From the NCBI GenBank assembly GCA_029817715.1, contig JARUPY010000356.1, forward strand, positions 1,025,001 through 1,089,000: DNA of 64,000 nucleotides, given 5' to 3'. This document shows positions 9,999 through 19,199 of this stretch, one piece after another; the first letter of the stretch is position 1; each line of letters begins with the position of its first letter. A program made the translations under genes and the position numbers. Below the pieces are notes generated by a model. The model saw only the letters and a list, made by a program, of their open reading frames with translations, ran no database searches and was not told the origin of the DNA. The DNA comes from Melastoma dodecandrum. Taxonomy: Eukaryota; Streptophyta; Magnoliopsida; Myrtales; Melastomataceae.

Positions 9999-12240
9999 TT
10001 AATTTATGATCTTCAAGAAGTCTTTGAATGTCTCTAACTTCTCAGAAGACACCGCCTTTGTAAGAACGTCTGCGGGTTGATCATGGGTGCTGATGAACTC
10101 TAGAAGAATCTCCTTCTGCGAAACCATCTCTCTGATGAAATGATGACGAAGTTCTATGTGCTTCGATCTTGCATGGAAAACTGGATTCTTGGTCATAGCA
10201 ATTGCAGATTGGTTATCACAGAAGATTGTTGTTGGCTCGTCCACCTTCTGTTGTAATTCTAGAAGTAACCTTCTGAGCCAGACAGCTTCTCTTGTTGCTT
10301 CATTTGCTGCGATGTACTCAGCTTCTGCAGATGAGAGTGCAACAGTGTTTTGCTTCTTTGAACTCCATGAAATGGGCTTTGTTCCAATACAGAACAAGTA
10401 TCCTGATGTGCTTCTACGATCATCCAAGCTTCCTGCCCAATCACTATTTACATAACCCACTAAATCATCCTTCTGCTCTTTTGTATACTTTAGTCCGACC
10501 TTCTATGTGCCTTTTAGATAGCGTAGAACTCTTTTTGCTGCTGTGAAATGAGTTCTGCTGGGGTTGCTCATGAATCTAGATAGCAAACTCACAGAATGAA
10601 CAATGTCAGTCCTAGTATGAGTGAGATAAATAAGAGAACCAACCAGGCTTCTGTAGATCTTCGAATCAAAGCCTTCTGTAGAATCCTCCTTCTGTAACTT
10701 CTCATTGAGTGACATTGGTGTAGAAATTGGCTTTGCATTCTCCATACGGAATTTCTTCAATAGATCTGCTATGTACTTCTCTTGAGAAATGAAAATCTCT
10801 CCTTTCTTCTGCTTCACTTGAAGTCCGAGAAAGTACTTCATCAAGCCAAGATCTGTCATCTCAAATTCTTCCATCATAGCTTCCTTGAACTTCTGCAGCA
10901 AGCTTCTGCCGGTGCTAGTGTAGATCAAGTCATCTACATAAAGACATGCTATTAGAAAATCAGGGCCAACCTTCTGTATGTATAACGAAGGTTCTACTGA
11001 GCTTCTGGAGTATCCTTTCTTTTGTAGATAGGAATCAATTCTGCAATTCCACGCCCTTGGTGCTCGCTTCAAACCATATAGAGCCTTATGCAGTCTGTAG
11101 ACTTTGTCTTCTGTGCCTTTCATCACGAATCCTTGTGGTTGTTCTACGTAGACTTCTTCTTCTAGTACTCCATTAAGAAATGCTGACTTGACATCAAGCT
11201 GGAATACTTCAAGCTCCTTCTGTGCTGCAATGGCTAGAACAGCACGGATTGTCTCAATCCTTGCTACAGGAGCAAAAGTTTCTGTAAAATCAACTCCAGG
11301 CTTCTGTGAATAGCCTTTTGCTACGATGCGAGCTTTATGCTTCTGCCCACTTCCATCTTCATTATACTTGGTCTTGTAGACCCACTTTAATCCGACAGCT
11401 TCTTTTCCTTCTGGTAGATCGACCAATGACCACATGTCATTCTTCTCTATAAAAGTCATCTCCTCCTTCATGGCATTTCTCCATTTTTCTTCTGCTGCCT
11501 CATCAAAGTTCTGTGGCTCAAATGCAGCAAGAGCAAAGTTAGCTTGCTCATAAATTTCAGTGAATGATCGATACTTCCTTGGTGGTGTATCTCCAATGGG
11601 ACCCTTCGCTTTTGGAATGGTTTTAGAGGAACTAGCTTCTGTTGTTCCGATGGGATTCTGTACTGTAACTTCTGCTACTGCTTCTGTTGTCCTGATAGGA
11701 TTCTGTACAGATGCTTCTGTTACTGTTTCTGTATACTGGAAAATCTGAGTCATAGAAGACTCTTCCTGCCACTTCCAATCTGTATGTTCATCAAAGATAA
11801 CATCTCTTGACAGAATTAACTTGTCAGTATTCGGATTATAAAGACGATATCCCTTCGATTCATCACTATATCCGATAAAAATCAACTTCTCACCTTTCTC
11901 ATCAAACTTTTCTCTTCCTTGAGAAGATGTAAGTGCATATCCAATACACCCAAATACTTTCAAATGATTTACCACGGGCTTCCTTCTGTGCCACGCTTCA
12001 TGTGGTGTCTTGTCCCTAATTGCTTTTGTAGGGGATCTGTTCAAAAGGTAGGCAGATGTGTTAACAGCTTCTGCCCAGAACTTGTTGGGTAGACCTTTGC
12101 CCTTTAGCATGCTTCTGGCCATCTCCAGTATGGTTTTGTTCTTTCATTCTGCGACTCCATTTTGCTGAGGAGAATACTGCACAGTTAACTGCCTCTGTAT
12201 CCCCTTCTGTTGGCAATAGTCCAAGAATGGTCTTGACATA
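9999..12240 (-). pseudogene. Ty1/copia pol remnant: integrase end, reverse transcriptase, RNase H
   Basis: Reading leftwards from about 12,240, the frame begins inside the integrase core (motif QYSPQQNGVAE). It continues through the integrase C-terminus, the reverse transcriptase ([22 protein letters not shown], catalytic YVDD) and RNase H (SDWAGSLDDRRSTSGY, SSAEAEYIA, ENQ-type KHIELRHHF). Upstream domains and the 5' LTR are gone. Two single-codon stops break it: one just after the QNGVAE motif (about 12,145) and one before the RNase H domain (10,500). Its final TAA (9,999-10,001) overlaps the polypurine tract, so no 3' untranslated sequence lies before the LTR. The order matches plant copia elements; the sub-lineage is uncertain (Tork-like is possible). 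Confidence 0.9.
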
Positions 12241-12244
12241 GTCG

Positions 12245-12411
12245 ATCGGCTACTTTTTCGTTAATATTCGTTACTAACATTAGTCGACAACGAGAATATT
12301 AAACTCGCGTGTCACGTCGGACTTTGACCCAGTCAACCTTTCGATATTTATTTAGTAGTATTACCATAGATCGTACTTATTTTATTCACACTAAAATTCG
12401 GGTCGTTACAC
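12245..12411 (-). repeat. Terminal piece of a chromovirus LTR
   Basis: The stretch ends AAATTCGGGTCGTTACA. This closely resembles the plus-strand right terminus of the intact element's LTR (AAATTCCGGGTCGTTACA at about 62,207-62,224), and similarity to that LTR extends upstream. It is a truncated LTR end, joined on the left to the truncated copia integrase at about 12,243. Confidence 0.5.
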
Positions 12412-12475
12412 CACCCTTGTCTAGTTCTCTGCTTGCTGACTGTCCGCATGATTGCGTGGGTTTGTGCATAGGGGC

Positions 12476-13273
12476 GGGCAGCGTCGGGTAGTTTTGAGGG
12501 TGTTTTCTGCACGGGTAGTTGAAATGCCGGTATGGGATCGAGCGGATTCTGCAGGCTTTGGGAATTTCCATATGTGGTAGGCGACTGGTACACATTTGTC
12601 TCAGAGAATAGCTTGTTCGTCAGTCGGGGGAAAAATCGATTTGGGGTGCGAATATGTATCCTTTAGATATGCATAATGTGTGGTCGAGATTCTGGCGCTG
12701 CGGCGCGAGTGCCCGACTGTTATGTCGGAGGAGTGCGAAGAAGTAACGCCACTCGTGGTGGTTACCTGCTCCGATATTCCCGGACGCTCCCGAAGAAATG
12801 GGTGGTGACGCACTGCGGCGGTCTTGACACCGATTGAAGTGTCGATATACGAGTGGTATTTGGAGAGGAGGGAGTCGCATTTGTGGTTATCTGATTTGGT
12901 TGGTCGTATTGATTCGTTCTCTTAATAATGGTTATGAATAATTATGAAATTGTTGATAATCGTATGTTATGCTGTTCCCGGGCCGCATGTGCATAAAACA
13001 CTTTCAAGATGCATATTAGGTTTGTCTAGTGGTCATCATTAATTTGGTGTGTGTATGATGAGCGTATTCAACGAGTTATCGCTGACCCCAAATAGGGAAT
13101 TTGGTTTTAGTGTTGCAGAGATACGAGAGAAAGGGTACTCGTGACAAAGCTTATCGAACTAGTCAAAGAATGACAATGCGGTGAAGACCTTAATTTTGTC
13201 GTTTCCACTGTTTGACCGGTCAACTACGGTTGAACCTTCTAAGTAAAATGTGAAAAATTTTCAGGTCGTTTCA
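12476..13273 (+). repeat. 5' LTR (partial) of a decayed plus-strand chromovirus (family B)
   Basis: The right end GGTCGTTTCA is followed after two bases by a perfect tRNA-Met primer site at 13,276-13,287, fixing orientation and 3' border. The body matches LTR pieces at 3,490, 4,746 (inverted), 22,350 (inverted) and 26,577. The left border is not clear; similarity to the 26,577 piece begins at about 12,476. Confidence 0.75.
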
Positions 13274-13275
13274 GT

Positions 13276-13287
13276 TGGTATCAGAGC
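13276..13287 (+). other. Primer-binding site of the decayed chromovirus
   Basis: TGGTATCAGAGC, complementary to the 3' end of initiator tRNA-Met, two bases (GT) downstream of the LTR. The intact element at 60,139-60,150 has the same site and the same GT spacer. Confidence 0.85.
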
Positions 13288-13620
13288 GCAGTTAGTTTGG
13301 AGCAATAAGGAGGATTAATATGTGCTTTAGGTTTAATTAAAAAGAAGAGTAAAACCACCCGTGAGTGATGGAACTAGACAGTGACTGATAAAGCAAAGAA
13401 AATTGAATACGGAGATGCAGTCATCACTGTTTGGGAATCTTTTAAAGTGCTGATAGACGTGACCTGGCACTGAAACTTGCCCATGACACGGAAAGACCTC
13501 ACGAACGACCAATTTATGAAATGAAAAATTCAGTATAAATACATCGAGAAATTCGTCAAAGAGAAAATCACACCACAGTCTGAAAATTCGAGTAACACTA
13601 CCAATTGGTTCTAGTATAGG

Positions 13621-14080
13621 ATGGCGAACAATGACGATAGACGACGAATGGGACGCATGCTAGAGCTGTTTAAAGGCAAAGCAAGCCCCAACGATGAATC
13701 GGGTGGAGGCTTTCCAGGAGCTGAAGAAGTTGAGGATGTTCTGAACATTGCCTACCGCTAATGAGAATTTTGCACAAGACGTTATCGTTGCTTAGTGCCT
13801 GGACATCCTCACTAAATTTCTCACCGCCCCTGAACATGACCCACCTCCACCTGCCCTCCAACGCATTTTTGTGACACTCTATGACTAGTCTCCCTGTGAT
13901 TGAGGATGAGGACGATCCTGTCGACCGCCTTGGAAAATGTCAAAAATTCTGAGACCTTGTGAACAACATCCCTAGAATGGATCAATACGTACAGGACTTC
14001 CATTGGTCAATCCTTGCGGCCGCCCAAATGGAACTTCAATAAGCTATAGACAACTTCGAGCATAATACGTTAGGTACCCA
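13621..14080 (+). pseudogene. Decayed pre-gag ORF of a chromovirus
   Basis: Starting at an ATG (13,621) the translation aligns with the leader ORF of the intact element (59,808-59,360, minus). Shared blocks include GRM.EL near the start, a CL.(I/L)LT.FLT block, the acidic IEDED, then RL.KC..F, DLVN.IP and DFH, with the same order and spacing. This copy has several in-frame stops and at least one frameshift (near 13,895), so it is dead. The product matches no standard retrotransposon domain that I know, and its function is unknown. It lies between primer site and gag. Confidence 0.65.
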
Positions 14081-14239
14081 AGATTGATTTCGAATTTGTC
14101 TGCGTACAGCATGTAATAATCGTCTATGAGTGGAGAGTCTTATTGGTATGGAAAAGGTGACATTATTGCGTGTACTTTGTATCATGTGGCTGACAAATAG
14201 TAGGTGAATAGTAACCCTGCTGTGAGCGTGCTAGTTTTC

Positions 14240-14282
14240 AATAAATTATGAATTATTGGTCTAGGAACCTTGGTTATATAAA
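14240..14282 (+). promoter_or_regulatory. Internal poly(A) signal and TATA box upstream of gag (decayed copy)
   Basis: AATAAA at 14,240-14,245 is followed 30 bases later by TATATAAA (14,275-14,282), and the gag ATG follows at 14,394. The intact element has the same pair in the same order (59,212-59,207 and 59,175-59,168). Surrounding sequence such as GAATAGTAACCCTGC and GAATTATTGG is also shared. Confidence 0.5.
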
Positions 14283-14393
14283 GAGGGTCGTTGATTCATC
14301 ATATTGAACCATGCCTACAATAAACATTTGGAACTCACCCGTGAACCGCGCTTGCGTCGAGAATCCTAATTCGAGTCCGTTTGATTTCTTCAT

Positions 14394-14470
14394 ATGGCGG
14401 ACGACGCAGGAAGCAATGCTGCTGGGAGTTCTCGCTTACCTAGAGCGGCACAACTAACCGCCATCGGCTG
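14394..14470 (+). pseudogene. Start of chromovirus gag, truncated
   Basis: The first codons (MADDAGSNA) equal the N-terminus of the intact gag-pol that starts at 59,060. Similarity is lost after about 14,470, so only some 25 codons remain before the element is cut off. Confidence 0.65.
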
Positions 14471-15230
14471 AGGATTATCAAAGAAGTGGGGAAATGATTT
14501 GATAAAAGAATGACTTGAATTGGATTTTTAAGCCCAAAGGAAAGCTACCAAGTAAAATTTTATAAAACAACAAAATTATATGAAGCTTTCATCCACCATT
14601 ACACCACCTTGGAGTTTCATTCATCGTCATTCCACGACTCATTCAATAGTACACAACAAAGCGGCAAAGTCAAAGAAACAAGATGAGGCCATCCATGGCC
14701 ATTCAGATGCTCGGCGAGGGAGAGAGGGCCGGCCTGAAAACTTGTCCATCAACTTTGATTGCCTCTGAATAGGTGATATGGTGGAATGAAAACGTGATGC
14801 AGCTGGTTTAGCTCATTCATCTGCCAAGGAGAGCCAGACACAACACGACGAGCAAGCTCCGATTGGCCTTCAACCTCCAATGACCTCCAAAGGGACACCA
14901 AAGGGGAGCTGAGGCAACATTACGCCCCCATATTTCGCTCAAGCGGGCATGAATTGATGATTGTCATGAAAACAGATTATGACAAGTGAATACGAATTTT
15001 ATTATTTGCCTTTGGGAAAACCATTGATCCAACCATGAGTCGAATGTTAAAGAATTAAGAATACTCCTGGTATTTTCAAAGTATCTAAAAATTGAAGTAT
15101 TCTGGTACCGTAAGGTTTTTAGTAAATGGTGAAAATTGCACTTTGTAAATTTACTAAGCATAGAAAGGAATTTGCGATTTAATTTGTGTACTTTTTGTAA
15201 ATTCTGTATTACAAAAAAAAAAAGTGACAA
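14471..15230. other. Intergenic, nothing recognisable
   Basis: I see no domain, tRNA or repeat end here. Small open frames at 14,580 and 14,964 have no features of real genes. Confidence 0.4.
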
Positions 15231-15250
15231 AAAATGAGGTGAGAAGATTT

Positions 15251-15256
15251 TTTATT
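15251..15256 (-). terminator. Poly(A) signal of the orphan gene
   Basis: AATAAA on the minus strand, about 60 nt past the stop codon at 15,317, within the usual range for a plant 3' untranslated region. Confidence 0.4.
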
Positions 15257-15316
15257 GACAAACAAAGAAAAAGAAAGCAAAAACATAGGGATCATACGGA
15301 AGAAACACCAGAAGAC

Positions 15317-15745
15317 TTAGAAAAAATATTTGAGGACATCACGCCCCCGCGGTTGCAAATTATCGGTTGACTTATCCAGTACTTCCTTCTCTTTAAACCA
15401 ATTATTCATCATCAAATCCCTCACCGAGGGCTCCACGGATGCCATCTGAAGCCTCGTAGCCTTCTCCGACAAGTTGAGCTTCTCCCGAGCCATCTTAAAA
15501 ATTGCCTTTTCCCAGGGAGATATCTGACCCTTGAGATGGCCATCACCGCCCTCCTCCACTACTTCATTGTCGCCATCATCCGTCCTCCTCTTCTTGCAAG
15601 AGCCTTGCTCGTTTTCTTCGTTGCCGTCCTCCCCTTGGTGGTTGGCATGCTCAGCCTGGATAGGAGAAGATTGAGGGGCTTGGGATTTTTCACACCTCTC
15701 GCGAGTGAATTTCATCCTCCTAAAACGAAAATGCTTTCGACCCAT
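15317..15745 (-). CDS. Small intron-less orphan protein (142 aa), basic N-terminus and acidic middle
   Basis: I do not recognise this protein. The frame starts at an ATG (15,745-15,743) and has no intron. The first 15 residues are strongly basic (MGRKHFRFRRMKF). Residues about 25-75 are rich in Glu, Asp, Gln and Asn with a KKRR cluster that could act as a nuclear localisation signal. The C-terminal third looks helical (WEKAIFKMAREKLNL) and ends in aromatic residues. A TATA box lies 63-68 nt upstream (15,808-15,813) and an AATAAA lies 60 nt downstream, so the frame has both ends of a transcription unit. Neighbours are transposon remnants. It could be a true short gene, a retrocopy, or a truncated member of a nuclear-protein family. 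Confidence 0.45.
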   Translation of the reverse strand: MGRKHFRFRRMKFTRERCEKSQAPQSSPIQAEHANHQGEDGNEENEQGSCKKRRTDDGDNEVVEEGGDGHLKGQISPWEKAIFKMAREKLNLSEKATRLQMASVEPSVRDLMMNNWFKEKEVLDKSTDNLQPRGRDVLKYFF

Positions 15746-15807
15746 TAATCAGAAACAAAAGAAACCAAGAGATGTATGTTTTCTTGTTATCAGATTTTCT
15801 TTTGGTA

Positions 15808-15813
15808 TTTTAT
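15808..15813 (-). promoter_or_regulatory. TATA box of the orphan gene
   Basis: CTATAAAATACC on the minus strand; the core TATAAA is about 65 nt upstream of the ATG, leaving room for a 5' leader of roughly 30-35 nt. Confidence 0.4.
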
Positions 15814-15824
15814 AGCGAGGGACA

Positions 15825-17240
15825 GACAAAAGATTTTATTTTATTTTTAGTACTTGACAGATTTCGTTTTCAATTTTTTATTATTTTTTCCGATCATGAG
15901 AATCTACATAATTTTTTACCTTTTCCTTACATTTTCTGACATCCTAATTTCCAAATTACAAAAAATTATAATTTTAACCGATAAAATTTCATTATTTTGG
16001 AAACTTTTTACTTCCATAAAATAATGTTAATGTTTCCATAGAATTATGCAGTCTAATAAACCTTTCCATCTCGTTGGTTTCTTTCCTCTCTCATTCATGT
16101 TGAGGTGTAAATTACAAAATCAAAATGTTAAATAAACTTTTCGCTGGCTTATTGTTTGTCTTGAGTGATGTACTTCATTAAAAAAGATTTGTCACTTACT
16201 GAATTTTCATAATTTAAAGTCAAATTTTGACGAAATTTTTTCTTATAAAAACAAAATTATAGAATTTCCGAATTTTACCCTATGTATGGAGAATGAGTTT
16301 GATATATTTGTTCGAAGATACTTATTTCTTCAATTTGTTATAAATATTTTTGTTTTAGGGACGCAATCACATGCATAGAAGCTGATAGATTGCAACTCTT
16401 GCTTCGGTATTTGCTTCGCGAAATTTGTGTACTTGCTGGAATCAATTATACGGTGACTACAATTCTTTGTTGTTTTTTTTTTTCTTATTATACGGTGACT
16501 ACAATTCCAACCCAAAAATCCGAGCTCTATGTTCGAGCAAAGTACCCTCAACGTGCTTTCATTTGACACTGATTTTTTCTTAATGCTGATATCGACAATA
16601 TAAAGTAACTTAAAAATATTGTAAAATAAAATATACAACCTTTTATTATATTTTACAAAACAAATTTTGTAATTTATTCGGCAAATTATAAAATGTAAAT
16701 TAATATGAAATGGATATGTGGTTTAATGTTACAGTTATCCAACAAGTGGGAATGAATTCCTTTAGGTCTAATGGTCATGTGCCTGGATATAATTTTTAGT
16801 AGGAATGACAGCTTGAGAAACGTGCACGTTAACACAAGCATGACAAAACATGACATAGAGCGGGTTTGGATTTAGCAGAATGCGTCTTCCTATTCCACAA
16901 TTTGAGACACGGCATCGCATAACTTGACAAAATATGGGTTGGGGTAACAGTTTAAAACTTCGAAGAATTTTAAAACATGTATACACAATTTCATTTATAA
17001 TGAAAAATCATTTATATATTTAAAAGAATATTATTTAAAATTATTAACACTATATTTGAATTATTATAATATTAACTTTTCTAGTGGGCCACTAAAGCGA
17101 TAACTCTAAAACATTAATCCATGAAATAATAAATATATATGTCATCGCATCAAATATAACTCTTTTAGTCGACAATTAAAGCCATTACTCTAAAATATTA
17201 ATTCATGGAATAATAAATATACATGCCAACGCTTTAAAAT
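15825..17240. other. AT-rich intergenic region with a two-copy tandem repeat
   Basis: No genes are visible. At about 17,104-17,150 and 17,190-17,235 a unit of about 86 bp containing CTCTAAAA, TTAAT and GAATAATAAATATA occurs twice in tandem with several differences. It may form the distal promoter region of the gene at 17,702. Confidence 0.4.
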
Positions 17241-17701
17241 GTCAATTGCTCAAGCACAGCACAAAAAAAAAAAAAAAAAGAACCCACGTCAGGAATTGAA
17301 AACCCAAAACCCAGACCCAGACCCAGACCCGCAGAGGAGGACCGGCGGCGGCGGTGGTGGGTCCCGCCCTTCACTCTCTGTATCCCTTTTTTTTAGTGAA
17401 ATTTTGGTGGGATTGGGGAGGGGCACCGAGTCGTTTGACTGTGGTGGTTGATTTTTGTTTGGGGTTTGTTGCTTGTTGGAGGTTATTTGATGATCTTTTC
17501 TGGGTTTTCATTTTGTTCCCCTTCTCCTCCCCGGGGTGCTGTTATTGATGCTTTTATGTTGTTTAGCATGATTTCCTTCGTGGACAATCGGTAACTGTTT
17601 GGTTCCTTTGTAGGGGGATCCTGTCTGTAATGCCACACCCCTTCCATGCATCGTTTTACTGCCTCTCACTTCTCCCTGTATCTTAAATCTTCTCCAGTTC
17701 A

Positions 17702-18916
17702 ATGGCGAGAAGGCCCAAGAGAGGTGCCCCTCCAAGTGCTCCTTCTCCTGAGGAAGCTGCTTATTGTCCTGCCCTCGTTGATGATTCTGTTCGGAGATTC
17801 AAGGAGCTAATGGCCAAGTTTGCATATACTGGCTCCTCCTCCGCGAAACCCAGAGAGAAGGTTGTGTCTCCCTACTTCCAGAAGGGAAACGCCGGCGATA
17901 CACAGACTGTCCTGGCACCACGCAAGACAATTCTCTCTTCGTGCCTCAGGAAAACAACTAAACGGGGGAAGGAAAGGGAAAAGCTACAGGTAGAAGAGAT
18001 GGATGTTGCCCAGCAAGATTCTGTTCTGCTCAAGGTGGCTTCGGCTCAATCGGAGAGGAATAAACCACCTCGCCGTCGAGATTCTAAAGGGAGGAAGATT
18101 ATGATTTCACCTTACTTTGCAAAAAGTGAGGCCGACAAGGTGAAAGCCAAAAGGAGGGAGAGGGCGAAGAAGTTGAGAGAGGAGGAGAGGAAGCTGGTGG
18201 AGTTGTTTCCATGGAAGAGGAGGACACTGAAGGCGGCCGAGAGGAAACTTGAGGCATATAAGAGGAAATCGGCAGACAACAAATGGGTGCCTCCCAGGTC
18301 AAGGCACCACCTAATGCAGGAAGATCATTTCCATGACCCTTGGAGAGTGCTGGTCATCTGCATGCTTCTTAATGTTACCACTGGGAAGCAGACGAGACAG
18401 ATACTAAACGGGTTCTTCGAGCGGTATCCAGATGCCAAGTCAGCTGCGGTGGCCTGTGAAATTGAGATGGAGGGAATGATAAGAGGTTTAGGTTTGCAAA
18501 AGAAGAGGACCCGAATGATAAAGTGGCTATCGGCAGAATACCTTGATGAGGATTGGCAGTACGTGACGGAGCTTCATGGAGTAGGGAAGTACGCGGCAGA
18601 TGCTTATGCAATATTCTGTAACGGGAAGTGGGAAGAAGTGGATCCTGGGGATCACAAGTTGAGGGACTATTGGATGGATTCATTTTCCCTAAGGATGCAC
18701 AGGGGAGTGGTGATGCTGGTGCCGATGGTTATAACTAATTTATGCATAAAGAAAGCAGGAGTCACCATTATGTCGGTACGGCCTGTGCGACCCCTGATGG
18801 CTGCCTTTAGGATTGTCACAAAATCATCCTTAAAAGACTATTGCTTGGTCGACTTCAAGACCGGCCGATCAAGCCTAACTAAAATGGAGTTGTTTTTTTT
18901 TTTATTTGTGCGTTAG
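17702..18916 (+). CDS. MBD4L: MBD4-like (HhH-GPD) DNA glycosylase, uninterrupted frame with a foreign C-terminal tail
   Basis: Plant MBD4-like enzymes remove uracil and thymine from G mismatches in nuclear DNA during base excision repair. Residues 1-200 form the variable basic N-terminus with repeated SPYF motifs (about residues 56 and 137). From about residue 200 the glycosylase domain follows: FHDPWRVLVICMLLN, the helix-hairpin-helix LHGVGKYAADAY (Gly293, Gly295), and DHKL with the candidate catalytic Asp317. Val225 replaces the Arg usual in the LLNRT motif. Homology ends near residue 325; the last 80 residues are unrelated and partly match repeat sequence at 26,767-26,804, so the true end may be lost. 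The whole domain lies in one exon, although as I recall related genes are split by introns, which would fit a retrocopy. A poly-A-like run (17,264-17,279) and a pyrimidine-rich leader precede it. Confidence 0.75.
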   Translation: MARRPKRGAPPSAPSPEEAAYCPALVDDSVRRFKELMAKFAYTGSSSAKPREKVVSPYFQKGNAGDTQTVLAPRKTILSSCLRKTTKRGKEREKLQVEEMDVAQQDSVLLKVASAQSERNKPPRRRDSKGRKIMISPYFAKSEADKVKAKRRERAKKLREEERKLVELFPWKRRTLKAAERKLEAYKRKSADNKWVPPRSRHHLMQEDHFHDPWRVLVICMLLNVTTGKQTRQILNGFFERYPDAKSAAVACEIEMEGMIRGLGLQKKRTRMIKWLSAEYLDEDWQYVTELHGVGKYAADAYAIFCNGKWEEVDPGDHKLRDYWMDSFSLRMHRGVVMLVPMVITNLCIKKAGVTIMSVRPVRPLMAAFRIVTKSSLKDYCLVDFKTGRSSLTKMELFFFLFVR

Positions 18917-19173
18917 TTTGATAAATTATTTGCAATAATTTCTGGAGTTACAAAAGAGATGTGATTTTTTATACACACCATGAATTTAGTAATGTCAAAG
19001 TAAAGCTTTATAATTTACAAAAATTTGGAAGCTGGGAATGTGGGCGACTCTGCATCTGGTTGTCGGCGAAAGCAAGGGAAGAGAAGCCACTACACTGATT
19101 CTCGCAGGATCCGACCAACGGGAGGGGGTCGCCTTGGGACACCTACTTCTGGTTCCGTGAACTGCGATGGGTC

Positions 19174-19196
19174 GGGGGGGGGGGGGGGGGGGGGGG
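19174..19196 (+). repeat. Run of 23 G residues
   Basis: An uninterrupted G tract within a GC-rich stretch (19,025-19,420). The minus strand reads as proline codons inside an open frame of 83 codons (19,341-19,090) that I do not recognise. Tract length is prone to sequencing error. Confidence 0.7.
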
Positions 19197-19199
19197 TGA

